A DNA stretch of 46,916 nucleotides from Vulcanimicrobiota bacterium (GCA_003136355.1 PLED01000096.1:1-46916); one strand, 5' to 3'; positions 27,395 through 36,106 are shown, counted from the stretch's first letter. Notes: a model not told the origin generated them from the sequence alone. Numbers and translations are program-made.

Positions 27395-28621
27395 AGTAGT
27401 AATAAAATGATCGATCAACTCATACTGCCGCGGTTGGTGGCACTAAACGGTGGACTCGGAAACGTGCCCGGCGTGCGGTTAGCCGGCGTGCATGCGGGCG
27501 TGAAGAAGCGCAAGCGTGATTTGGCGCTGATTGCTTTTGACGGGCCGCAAGCGTGTGCTTCCGTTGTAACGACCAACGAAATTAAAGCCGCGCCGGTCTT
27601 GGTGACGCGCGAATCGCTCAAAACGCACGATTCGCAGATGCGCGCGATCGTCTGCAATTCCGGCAACGCAAACGCGTGTACGGGGACGAAAGGCGAACGC
27701 GACGCGCGCGCGACCGCGCGCCAAGCCGCGGCGCTGCTGGGAATTCCGAAGCAAAGCGTGGTGATCGCATCTACGGGCGTGATCGGCGTGCCGCTGCCGA
27801 TCGATCGCATCTCAAAATCGCTCGAGCGGGCTGCGGCGGACCTCGAGGCGGGGAGCGAAGCGGCGTGGGATGCAGCCGAAGCCATCATGACGACAGACCG
27901 TGTGCCGAAGTTGGCGGCGTACGCATTCTATGACGGCGAAAAACGCTACGTTGTGGGCGGTATCGCCAAAGGCTCGGGCATGATCGCCCCCAATCTTGCG
28001 ACGATGCTGGCATTTATCGCGACCGACGCGCCGATGTCGCAGGCCGATCTGCAGCGTCATCTGGTGGAAGCTGCCGACCGAAGCTTCAATATGATTTCCG
28101 TTGACGGCGATATGTCGACCAACGATTCGGCGTATGCGTTCGCTCCGATTGCGGAAACCGCTGCGCCCAAACATTTCGGCGCGGCACTCAACAAGCTGTG
28201 CGAGGAACTCGCGCAGGCCATGGTGGCGGACGGTGAAGGCGCGACCAAGACGCTCACGGTGCACGTGACCGGCGCCAAGGATGAGGCGCAGGCGCGCACG
28301 GTCACGCGCTCGATCATCAATCGCAATTCGGTGAAGTCGATGATCAATGGTGAGGATCCAAATTGGGGGCGCATAGTTGCCGCCGCCGGTGAGGCGCGGT
28401 GCGGCATGGATCCGGAGAAGTGGTCGCTCTATCTCAACGATCTGTTATGGGTCGACGTGGGCGCAGTCGAAGTGCTTTCGGAAGCCGAGGGGCACCGCGA
28501 GCTCGAGCACAAGAGCATTACGATCCGGCTCGACCTCGGCATCGGTCCCGCCGCAGCGACGGGTTGGGCTTGCGACATCTCGCGCGACTGGGTGCGCATC
28601 AATGCCAGTTACCGGACGTAG
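27389..28621 (+). CDS. argJ: Glutamate N-acetyltransferase / amino-acid N-acetyltransferase
   Basis: VRLAGVHAGVKKRKRDLALIAFDGP, GGIAKGSGMIAPNLATMLAF, EDPNWGRIVAAAGEA. Confidence 0.96.
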   Translation: MTSSNKMIDQLILPRLVALNGGLGNVPGVRLAGVHAGVKKRKRDLALIAFDGPQACASVVTTNEIKAAPVLVTRESLKTHDSQMRAIVCNSGNANACTGTKGERDARATARQAAALLGIPKQSVVIASTGVIGVPLPIDRISKSLERAAADLEAGSEAAWDAAEAIMTTDRVPKLAAYAFYDGEKRYVVGGIAKGSGMIAPNLATMLAFIATDAPMSQADLQRHLVEAADRSFNMISVDGDMSTNDSAYAFAPIAETAAPKHFGAALNKLCEELAQAMVADGEGATKTLTVHVTGAKDEAQARTVTRSIINRNSVKSMINGEDPNWGRIVAAAGEARCGMDPEKWSLYLNDLLWVDVGAVEVLSEAEGHRELEHKSITIRLDLGIGPAAATGWACDISRDWVRINASYRT

Positions 28622-29817
28622 TGGATAACCACTTACTCCAGAATTATCGCAGTGCGCCGGTTACGATCGTGCGCGGCGAGGGATGTTATCTTTTCGATGA
28701 TAAGGGCACGCGCTATCTCGACATGATCGGCGGCATTGCGGTATGCGCATTGGGGCACGCGCATCCCGGCATCGCCGAGGCGATTTCAAAACAGGCGCAT
28801 ACGCTGGTGCAATCGAGCAATCTTTTCGAACACGAGCCGGCGCGCTCGCTGGCAAACGAGCTGGCGAAGCGCTCGGAGTTCGACCGCGTCTTTTTCTGCA
28901 ACTCCGGCGCGGAGGCGAACGAAGCCGCCATCAAGCTCGCGCGCAAGTTCGCCTATCGAAACGGCGATACGAAACGCCGCACGATTCTTTCCTGTAACGG
29001 CAGTTTTCACGGGCGCACACTCGGCGCGCTGGCGGCGACGCCGAACGAGAAATATCAAGAGGGCTTTGGCCCGCTGCCCGGCGGTTTCCGCTACACGCCG
29101 TTCAACGATATCGAAGCGCTGAGGGCAGCGATCGACGATACGGTGGCCGCGTTCATCGTCGAGCCGGTGCAAGGAGAAAGCGGCGTCATTCCCGCAGCGC
29201 GAGAATTTTTGCAAGCGGCACGCGAGCTGTGCACGCAACACAGGGCGCTGTTGATCTTCGACGAGATCCAGTGCGGCATGGGGCGCATCGGCCCGCTCTT
29301 CGCGTTTCAACATTTCGGCGTGCGTCCGGATGTTATCACGATTGCCAAAGCGCTCGCCAACGGTTTGCCGATCGGCGCGATGCTGCTGACCGAACAGGTC
29401 GCAAGCGGTTTGCAGCCGGGCGATCACGGCACGACATTCGGCGGCTCGCCGGTACCGTGCGCGGCGGGACTCGCGCATATGCGGATTCGCGACGAAAGTG
29501 GGTTGCAGCAAAACGTCGAGCGCATGTCGGCGGTGCTGTTTAGCGGATTGCGCGAGATTGCACATGAGTTTCCGGACGTTTTCAGCGCGCCGCGGGGCCT
29601 CGGACTGCTTGCGGGCCTTCCCGTCAAAGAGCCGCACGACGCGGCCACGTTGGTGACGCACGCGCGCGAAAATGCTCGCGTGCTTTTCAATAAGGCCGGC
29701 AACAACACGATGCGGTTCGCGCCGCCGCTGATCGTTAGTGAAGATCAGCTATCGGTCGCGATGAGGGCACTGAGGGACGCGGCGCGGTCACTCTCGGTTC
29801 CGGTCGCAGCAAAATAA
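28621..29817 (+). CDS. argD: Acetylornithine aminotransferase
   Basis: Start GTG directly at argJ stop (VDNHLLQNYRSAPVTIVRGEGCYLFDDKG); FDEIQCGMGRIG, ITIAKALANGLPIGAML. Confidence 0.95.
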   Translation: MDNHLLQNYRSAPVTIVRGEGCYLFDDKGTRYLDMIGGIAVCALGHAHPGIAEAISKQAHTLVQSSNLFEHEPARSLANELAKRSEFDRVFFCNSGAEANEAAIKLARKFAYRNGDTKRRTILSCNGSFHGRTLGALAATPNEKYQEGFGPLPGGFRYTPFNDIEALRAAIDDTVAAFIVEPVQGESGVIPAAREFLQAARELCTQHRALLIFDEIQCGMGRIGPLFAFQHFGVRPDVITIAKALANGLPIGAMLLTEQVASGLQPGDHGTTFGGSPVPCAAGLAHMRIRDESGLQQNVERMSAVLFSGLREIAHEFPDVFSAPRGLGLLAGLPVKEPHDAATLVTHARENARVLFNKAGNNTMRFAPPLIVSEDQLSVAMRALRDAARSLSVPVAAK

Positions 29818-29852
29818 GCACCCAGCGAGAGAAGGCCGATAAACTAAGAGCG

Positions 29853-30593
29853 TTGCATCACGGCGATCGGCCGCTGGTGCTCGTCAATGTTTGGGACGTC
29901 GCCGGCGTAAAGATTATTGAGGAGCTCGGCCTACCCGCAGCGGCGACTGCCAGCGCCGCGATTTCGGCGTCGCTCGGGTATGACGACAACGAAGCCATTG
30001 GCCGGGATCTCATGCTGGCGAGCGTTGCCCGCATTGCGGGCGCGGTCGATATTCCGGTGACGGCGGATCTTGAGGCGGGTTATGGGCCTTCGATTGAGGA
30101 CGCGATCGCGACGGCGCGGGGAGCGATTGAAGTCGGAGCGGTAGGCTTGAATTTTGAGGATTCGGCGCACAAGGGCACGTCCGCGTTGTACGATGCCGGT
30201 TTGCAAGCCGAGCGAATCAAAGCGATCCGCCGAACCGGTGAAGAGCTCGGCGTTCCGCTTGTGATCAACGCGCGCACCGATGTATTCTTCCGCACGGAGT
30301 TACCGGACGACGAGAAGTTTCGCGAAAGCGTACGGCGCGCGGCGATTTACTTGGAGGCGGGGGCCGATTGCATCTACGTGCTGGGGCCGACAGACGAAGA
30401 TGTGATCGCACGGCTTGTGAAAGCGATTCCGGCACCCCTAAATATGCTCGCATTGCCCGATGCGCCGCCGATCGCGCGCATGGCCGAGCTCGGGGTAAAG
30501 CGCATCAGCTTCGGTCCGCGTCCGATGCGTCTCGCGATGAAGGCTTTTCGCGAGGCAGCGCAACGCGTTCGCGATCTCGGGACGTTTCCTTAA
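29853..30593 (+). CDS. Isocitrate lyase/PEP mutase superfamily protein (start uncertain)
   Basis: LVLVNVWDVAGVKIIEELGLPAAATASAAISASLGY, PVTADLEAGYG, GLNFEDS. Confidence 0.9.
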   Translation: MHHGDRPLVLVNVWDVAGVKIIEELGLPAAATASAAISASLGYDDNEAIGRDLMLASVARIAGAVDIPVTADLEAGYGPSIEDAIATARGAIEVGAVGLNFEDSAHKGTSALYDAGLQAERIKAIRRTGEELGVPLVINARTDVFFRTELPDDEKFRESVRRAAIYLEAGADCIYVLGPTDEDVIARLVKAIPAPLNMLALPDAPPIARMAELGVKRISFGPRPMRLAMKAFREAAQRVRDLGTFP

Positions 30594-30604
30594 TAGTATT
30601 AAAG

Positions 30605-30634
30605 AAAGGAGCACTCTTTCGGGTGCTCCTTTTT
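30605..30634 (+). terminator. Rho-independent terminator
   Basis: AAAGGAGCAC-tctttcgg-GTGCTCCTTTTT: perfect 10-bp stem followed by T-run. Confidence 0.88.
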
Positions 30635-30659
30635 GATGGTGTGAGCTCTGCCGCGGTTA

Positions 30660-30675
30660 GTCCTTCGACTCGCTA
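30660..30675. repeat. Partial repeat copy J (left half only) at the binding-protein gene 3' end
   Basis: GTCCTTCGACTCGCTAG; right half absent. Confidence 0.6.
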
Positions 30676-32340
30676 GTCGCCGGATAAGCGCCAGTTGGCA
30701 ACGTTCCAAAAGACGCTGTCGCTCGAGCCGCTCTCGCCGTGCAAGCGTGACGTGAACGTGTCGATCTCGCGGCGCTGGTAGATGAGAATAATCGGCAGCT
30801 CTTGATAGAGCAGCCGTTGGAGTTGCGCATAGATCGCTTTGCGTTTGGCGAGATCGAAGGTGCTGCGCCCGGCGGCGAGTAGCGCATCGATGCGCGGATC
30901 GCAGATGCGCGACTTGTTGTAGCCGTGCGGCGGGACGTTGCCGCAGGCGAATTGATCGGTGGTGTCCGGATCGTCGCCGTTGACGAACGAATAGAGCGCG
31001 AGATTGAATTTTCCGCCGTAGACCGGGCCACCCGAGCTAACGGGAGCGACGAACTGAGTGACGTTGAACGCTTTAAGCTCGACGCGCGCACCGACCGCGC
31101 GTTCGTACTGCGTGACCAGATTGCCCATGATCGCGTCGCCCGGCGTCGCCGCCTGAATGACCATGAGCAAATCGAGCGCCATACCGTTTTTCACGCGTAC
31201 GCCGTTCGGGCCGACATGCCAGCCGGCGGATTCTAAAAGCGCGCGCGCGCCGGACGGATCGTAGGGAATGTCGGGATACGCATTTTTGTCGTACGACCAG
31301 ATGAAGAGGCCGCGGCCGGCGTGGTCGCTGTTGAGCGCACCGCGCGTGCCTTTTGAAACGAGACCGCGAATGTCGATCGCTTGGGCGAGAGCGTGACGCA
31401 CGCGCGGGTTGTTCGTTTGTGGCGATTGCGTATTAAAGATGATCGAGCCGACGGCGCTGACCGGCGTGCTGAGCACGCGGTAACCGGGAATCTTGACAAG
31501 CAGTCGGTATTGCGCGAAGTCTTGGGCGTTGAAGTAGCCTTGGACTTCGTGCGTCTGCAGTAAATTGAGCGCGGTCTGCGCGTCGGGGATGAAACGGATG
31601 ACCAGGTGCTCGATGCGCGGCTTTCCCCCGAAGTAATACGGATTGGCGTGCATCTCGACGCGATCGCCATGCAGCCAGCTGTCGACGACGTACGGTCCCG
31701 AGCCGATCGGTTTGCGGTCGAAGTCGATGCGGTTGAAGTCGGGATATTTCGCGAGCAAATGTTTGGGCAGAATAGGAAAGCCTTGCGGCGCCATCACGAG
31801 CGTGAGCAGTGGCGAGAACGGTTCTTTCAAGTGGAGAACGAGGGTCGTCGGGTTCGGGGCTTGCGCGGATGCGATGCGGTCGTAGCCATAACGCGACTGC
31901 ACGTTGTTCGCCGGGTTGTTTACCGCGTCGATCGACCAAACGCAGTCGCTTGCGGTGAGCGGTTGGCCATCGGCGAACCGCACGTTCTTTCGCAGATGGT
32001 AGGTAACGGTGCGGCCGTCGGCGCTGATGCCGCCGTTCGCGATCGACGGAACGGCTGTGGCGACGTCCGGCACGAGTTCGCCGCGATCGTCGTATTTCAC
32101 GAGAAACGAGAAGAGCAGCTCGCCCCATTGCGTCTGCGACTGTCCGTTTTCGAGGGCGGGGTTGAGCGACATCGGCTCGCGCTGCTGCACGATGGCGAGG
32201 GTCGATCGGCCGATGGCGCTGCGTTGTTGGCCGCCTTGGGCGCACGCCGCGAGCGTCAGCATTAGTACGGCTATCGCGGCCCTCCCTTCGACTCGCTTCG
32301 CTCGCTCAGGACAGGCTGCTCGGGCGTGGTTCGGCTTCAT
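30673..32340 (-). CDS. Peptide-type ABC transporter substrate-binding lipoprotein (SBP family 5)
   Basis: LMLTLAACAQGG lipobox; EPMSLNPALENGQSQTQWGELLFSFLVKYDDRGELVPDVATAVP, YHLRKNVRFADGQPLTASD. Confidence 0.93.
   Translation of the reverse strand: MKPNHARAACPERAKRVEGRAAIAVLMLTLAACAQGGQQRSAIGRSTLAIVQQREPMSLNPALENGQSQTQWGELLFSFLVKYDDRGELVPDVATAVPSIANGGISADGRTVTYHLRKNVRFADGQPLTASDCVWSIDAVNNPANNVQSRYGYDRIASAQAPNPTTLVLHLKEPFSPLLTLVMAPQGFPILPKHLLAKYPDFNRIDFDRKPIGSGPYVVDSWLHGDRVEMHANPYYFGGKPRIEHLVIRFIPDAQTALNLLQTHEVQGYFNAQDFAQYRLLVKIPGYRVLSTPVSAVGSIIFNTQSPQTNNPRVRHALAQAIDIRGLVSKGTRGALNSDHAGRGLFIWSYDKNAYPDIPYDPSGARALLESAGWHVGPNGVRVKNGMALDLLMVIQAATPGDAIMGNLVTQYERAVGARVELKAFNVTQFVAPVSSGGPVYGGKFNLALYSFVNGDDPDTTDQFACGNVPPHGYNKSRICDPRIDALLAAGRSTFDLAKRKAIYAQLQRLLYQELPIILIYQRREIDTFTSRLHGESGSSDSVFWNVANWRLSGD
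32281..32321. repeat. Hairpin repeat copy K, inside the 5' coding end of the binding-protein gene
   Basis: CCTCCCTTCGACTCGCTTCGCTCGCTCAGGACAGG. Confidence 0.85.
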
Positions 32341-33344
32341 AACTCGAACGGCAGGTTGGGATCCGCCGATAGCGTCAGCGGATCCACGCGCACCGCTTCG
32401 CCTTGGTGCGCGGCGGCGGCGCCGATCATGGCGGCGTTGTCGGTGCAGTATTTCGGCGGCGGAATAAAGACCGGGACATTGGTTCGTTTTCCCCAGTCGC
32501 GCAGCGCATGTTGCAGCGCACTATTGGCGGCAACGCCGCCGGAGAGCACAACGCTCGTGTAGGGCTTTCGTTCGAAAGCCATCGCAAGACGCTGCATCAG
32601 CACGTCGACGACGGCGGTTTGAAACGAAGCGGCGATGTCCGCTTTGCTCGCTTTTTTGCCTTCGTCGGATTCGATGAAGTAGCGCACGGCGGTTTTGATA
32701 CCGGAGAAACTCATGTCGAGCGATCCCGGTTCGGCGCGATGGCGCGGAAATTTTATTGCTTGCGGGTTGCCTTCGCGCGCGAGTTTGTCGATTTCGGGGC
32801 CGCCCGGAAACGGAAGGCCGAGTAGACGCGCGGATTTATCGAAGGCTTCGCCGGCGGCGTCGTCGGTCGTGCGGCCGATGACGTGCATCTCCGTGGCGCT
32901 TTCTACTTCGACGAGCTGCGAATGTCCGCCGGAAACGAGTAACGTGAGGAGCGGATAGTGCGGCACGTCGCCGTCGCGATCGAGAAATGTCGCGAAGATG
33001 TGGCCGTGCAAATGGTTGATGCCGTAGAGCGGTTTGTGCAGCGCGAATGCGAGCGCTTTCGCGGATGCAACGCCAACGACGAGACTGCCGATCAATCCCG
33101 GCCCGCGAGTGACGGCGATCCCATCGATTCCATCGAGCGAAACACTCGCGCGCTGCGCGGCATCTTCGATTGCAGCAGAGAGAAGCGCGACATGTTGGCG
33201 GCTGGCGATCTCCGGCACGATGCCGCCGTATTTTGCATGGAACGCGTCTTGGTTCGTCGCGACGCTCGAGCACACGCGAATGCCATCCTCGACTACGGCA
33301 GCGGAGGTGTCGTCGCACGACGTTTCGATGCCCAGAATTAGCAA
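32337..33344 (-). CDS. tsaD: tRNA N6-adenosine threonylcarbamoyltransferase
   Basis: ILGIETSCDDTSAAVV, GGIVPEIASRQHV, LLVSGGHSQLV, VVLSGGVAANSAL. Confidence 0.97.
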   Translation of the reverse strand: MLILGIETSCDDTSAAVVEDGIRVCSSVATNQDAFHAKYGGIVPEIASRQHVALLSAAIEDAAQRASVSLDGIDGIAVTRGPGLIGSLVVGVASAKALAFALHKPLYGINHLHGHIFATFLDRDGDVPHYPLLTLLVSGGHSQLVEVESATEMHVIGRTTDDAAGEAFDKSARLLGLPFPGGPEIDKLAREGNPQAIKFPRHRAEPGSLDMSFSGIKTAVRYFIESDEGKKASKADIAASFQTAVVDVLMQRLAMAFERKPYTSVVLSGGVAANSALQHALRDWGKRTNVPVFIPPPKYCTDNAAMIGAAAAHQGEAVRVDPLTLSADPNLPFEL

Positions 33345-33346
33345 GA

Positions 33347-33781
33347 TTATGCGGCCTTGGATTTTTTGGGACGTCCACCTTTGCGGCCGTTGGCCCGCGA
33401 AGCAGCCGCTTTTTTCCGGCTGGTTAGACCTCGGGTTTTTCGCCCAAGGGCCCGGGCAAAAACCGATCCGAGCTCGTCAACGAGAAGACCAGGGACATAG
33501 ATGTCCACGTCAATCTCCCGAAACGTAATACCGTCGCCACCGGGTTGAATTTCCACGCTCGCAAGTTTGGCCGGCTTGGCGCCGGCAAGCTCTCGAATTT
33601 GCTTGCGGGGAAACCTGACGGCGATACCGTTGCGAAGTGTGACATCGAGTACGTCCTGATTGCGACTGTATCTCGCGCAGACCACGTCAAACGGATCGCC
33701 TTTCTTGGTGTTGCGAACTCCCCGATCGTACATGGCATCGGTCAGGGGAGGCACAGGGATACGTGCCGGCACCTTAGCCAT
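33347..33781 (-). CDS. DUF2442-domain protein (partner of DUF4160)
   Basis: DVTLRNGIAVRFPRKQIRELAGAKPAKLASVEIQPGGDGITFREIDVDIYVPGLL; basic tail ASRANGRKGGRPKK. Confidence 0.8.
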   Translation of the reverse strand: MAKVPARIPVPPLTDAMYDRGVRNTKKGDPFDVVCARYSRNQDVLDVTLRNGIAVRFPRKQIRELAGAKPAKLASVEIQPGGDGITFREIDVDIYVPGLLVDELGSVFARALGRKTRGLTSRKKAAASRANGRKGGRPKKSKAA

Positions 33782-34007
33782 TAAATTTCTCCCAGAGGTC
33801 GAAAAGCTTGCCGAAATGCGCGCCCACGAGTTCGCGCGCCCTCCGAACATCGCGCTTCGACATTCGGATATCGTACGGGCGCAAGGTTTCGTCTAGTTCT
33901 ATTTTGCATTTTTGCGGGCCCTTGATGACCTGCACGTGTGGTCTATGACCCCGTTCATCGCGAGTATTCACGACGATACGGAAGCCTTCAATCTCGACAC
34001 CCGGCAC
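33774..34007 (-). CDS. DUF4160-domain protein
   Basis: Residues FRIVVNTRDERGHRPHVQVI...; overlaps the DUF2442 start by 8 bp. Confidence 0.72.
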   Translation of the reverse strand: MPGVEIEGFRIVVNTRDERGHRPHVQVIKGPQKCKIELDETLRPYDIRMSKRDVRRARELVGAHFGKLFDLWEKFNG

Positions 34008-34018
34008 TATCTTTAAAA

Positions 34019-34039
34019 TAACCTACACGGAGTAGGTTA
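34019..34039. promoter_or_regulatory. Operator-like inverted repeat TAACCTAC-acgga-GTAGGTTA
   Basis: Perfect 8-bp arms between the divergent DUF4160 and Phd genes. Confidence 0.6.
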
Positions 34040-34083
34040 GTCAATAGTTGAGTGCGAGGCGTTCTTTTCCTATACTAGGTCAT

Positions 34084-34347
34084 ATGAGATTGATCTACTC
34101 GGCGTCTGAGGCCAAGGCGAAATTGTCCGAAATCATCGACCGAGTGGAAGTCGGGGCGACAGTACTGATTTCACGCAACGGGACACCGATCGCCGAGCTT
34201 CGTCCGTACAAAACTACCGTCCGGGATGCGGTAGCGCGCATTCGCGCCTTGCGGAGCCGAATCGCCAATCGGAACGCCGGGAAGCCGAAGTGGCCGCCAG
34301 ACGGAACGAGCTGGCGTGACATCGCGCATGACCGTCATCGCCGGTAG
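34084..34347 (+). CDS. Phd/YefM-family antitoxin (no adjacent toxin recognised)
   Basis: MRLIYSASEAKAKLSEIIDRVEVGATVLISRNGTPIAELRPY. Confidence 0.88.
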   Translation: MRLIYSASEAKAKLSEIIDRVEVGATVLISRNGTPIAELRPYKTTVRDAVARIRALRSRIANRNAGKPKWPPDGTSWRDIAHDRHRR

Positions 34348-35074
34348 CGTTTGCACCGGGGCCGCGCTGATCGCGCTGGCTGGATTGACGGCGTGCGCGC
34401 CGACCGACCACGGTGTTATTCTCAAAAACCTCCGGGTGCAACTTGCGCAGCAGTATCACGAGTGCGTTCCGTTGGGATGGGATCCGGTGCCGGTCTTTGC
34501 CGGTGCGTTTTACCGGGGGTATAGCACCGAATACGTCCCGGATGTTAAGTGGCTTCCCGCTCAGTGGATTGGAATCGTTCATTCACAAGATCTGAGAAAT
34601 CCCGACGTGCGAGCCAGCTACGACGTGCTCAACGAGCTCCTGCGCGTCGGCATGGTGGAACGAAACGTAATGCCCGGCGGATTCCGCTATCATCTCACTA
34701 TGCGCGCACTGGACTACTATTTTGAAAGGACGCAATACCGCAATAACCCGGGAGGCGAGTCCTACTTGTGTTATTCGGCCATCGTTCCGCAGCGCGTCCT
34801 TTGGAATCAGCCGATTCACATCGAGAAGGACAGAGATGGGCAGCCTATCCAGGCTTTTCGGGCTGCGTTCGAGTGGCGTGCGAGCCCAATCGCCGATTGG
34901 GCGAGCAGCGCGCTCTTGCGTTCGCACAGCGTCATCTTGCCGCCACTGGAAAGCCCAACGATTGCGAAATTCGTCAACGTTGACGGCGATTGGGTGATTC
35001 AAAACGTCTCCGCATCGATCGCCACCTTGCCACGCGTGACCGACGCCGCGGTATGGCCACCGTTACGACGATAG
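34328..35074 (+). CDS. Hypothetical lipoprotein
   Basis: MTVIAGSVCTGAALIALAGLTACAPTD lipobox; 5' end overlaps the Phd gene. Confidence 0.7.
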   Translation: MTVIAGSVCTGAALIALAGLTACAPTDHGVILKNLRVQLAQQYHECVPLGWDPVPVFAGAFYRGYSTEYVPDVKWLPAQWIGIVHSQDLRNPDVRASYDVLNELLRVGMVERNVMPGGFRYHLTMRALDYYFERTQYRNNPGGESYLCYSAIVPQRVLWNQPIHIEKDRDGQPIQAFRAAFEWRASPIADWASSALLRSHSVILPPLESPTIAKFVNVDGDWVIQNVSASIATLPRVTDAAVWPPLRR

Positions 35075-35084
35075 GCGGGATCGC

Positions 35085-35198
35085 ATGACGCGCGGTGATC
35101 ATCGTAAGCGGTCGCGGGCGCGCGGCGGATGTGTGCGGATAGTTTTTGTTATTTTAGCCGTGGTTGTGACAGTAGTCTTTCTGTGGCATCGCTTGTGA
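35085..35198 (+). CDS. 37-aa predicted single-TM small protein, GTGA-coupled to the downstream transporter
   Basis: MTRGDHRKRSRARGGCVRIVFVILAVVVTVVFLWHRL*; below the ORF-track length limit. Confidence 0.5.
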   Translation: MTRGDHRKRSRARGGCVRIVFVILAVVVTVVFLWHRL

Positions 35199-35953
35199 GC
35201 GCGCAGATGTTGCTGATTCTGGCCGTGGCGGCGGTCGGAATCCTGCATACGATGGTGCCCGATCATTGGGCGCCGATCGCGTTGCTCGCGCGTCAGCAAG
35301 GTTGGGGAAGAACGCAGACGGCGCGTGTCGCCACGGGCGCGGGGCTTGGGCATACGCTGTCGACTCTGGCGCTTGCGCTCGTCGTGTGGTTCGTCGGAAT
35401 ACTTGCGGCGCAGCGTTTAGGCGCGGCGCTTGGATATATTTCGAGCGGTGCGCTCATACTTTTCGGCGGATGGATTGCGATTTCGGCGCTGCGCGAGCTC
35501 CGAAGTGAAGAAGGAGGCGGTCACGCGCACCATCGGCACTTTCATTTGCACCGGCACGAGGGTGGCCTGGTGCACAGTCATCCGCACGAGCATCATGCTC
35601 ACGATCTGCATGAAGTAGAGGGAAATCTGGCGGTCGCGAGTGCGCCGATGCACGATCACGAGCATGCGCCGCAGTCGTCGCGGATGGCGTTGATGTTGAT
35701 TCTCGGGTCGTCGCCGATGATCGAGGGCATTCCGGCGTTTTTCGCCGCTTCCAAGTATGGCGTGCGGCAGTTGGCGATCATGGCGCTGGTGTTTGCGGTT
35801 TCGACGATCGTCACGTATGTCGCGCTCGTCTTACTCGGGCGCGAGGGGCTATCGCGCGTTAATCTCGGTCCGGTCGAACGATATGGGGAGGTGCTGAGTG
35901 GTCTGGTCATAGTCACGATCGGCGTCGTGTTTCTTATTTGGCCGGCTATTTAA
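35195..35953 (+). CDS. Nickel/cobalt (RcnA/UreH-like) membrane transporter with His-rich loop
   Basis: Multi-TM; loop GGGHAHHRHFHLHRHEGGLVHSHPHEHHAHDLHEVE; start GTG 35195 or ATG 35207. Confidence 0.75.
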   Translation: MSAQMLLILAVAAVGILHTMVPDHWAPIALLARQQGWGRTQTARVATGAGLGHTLSTLALALVVWFVGILAAQRLGAALGYISSGALILFGGWIAISALRELRSEEGGGHAHHRHFHLHRHEGGLVHSHPHEHHAHDLHEVEGNLAVASAPMHDHEHAPQSSRMALMLILGSSPMIEGIPAFFAASKYGVRQLAIMALVFAVSTIVTYVALVLLGREGLSRVNLGPVERYGEVLSGLVIVTIGVVFLIWPAI

Positions 35954-35999
35954 AGCAACATAACTATCACACCGATTATCCGGAAGCCAAGCTTCGGGC

Positions 36000-36024
36000 T
36001 GGACCGTGCGAGGATCGAACTCGC
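36000..36024 (-). pseudogene. tRNA 3'-end remnant (T-arm plus 3' acceptor strand)
   Basis: Minus strand GCGAG-TTCGATC-CTCGC-ACGGTCC-A; no matching 5' acceptor GGACCGT in reach. Confidence 0.5.
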
Positions 36025-36106
36025 GGCAGCGCGGAGTATCGAACCGGCTGTGCCATGTTCGCAAGTACGCGCAGCCCGCGGCCCTCGCCCAGCTCGGCCG
36101 TGGTTC

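Noticed and set aside
28786-29661. 291-aa minus-strand ORF opposite argD
   Set aside because: argD is unambiguous on the plus strand; antisense artefact.
36000-36075. Intact tRNA gene on the minus strand
   Set aside because: No pairing 5' acceptor strand, and the anticodon and D arms do not form; only the T-arm and 3' acceptor strand are convincing.
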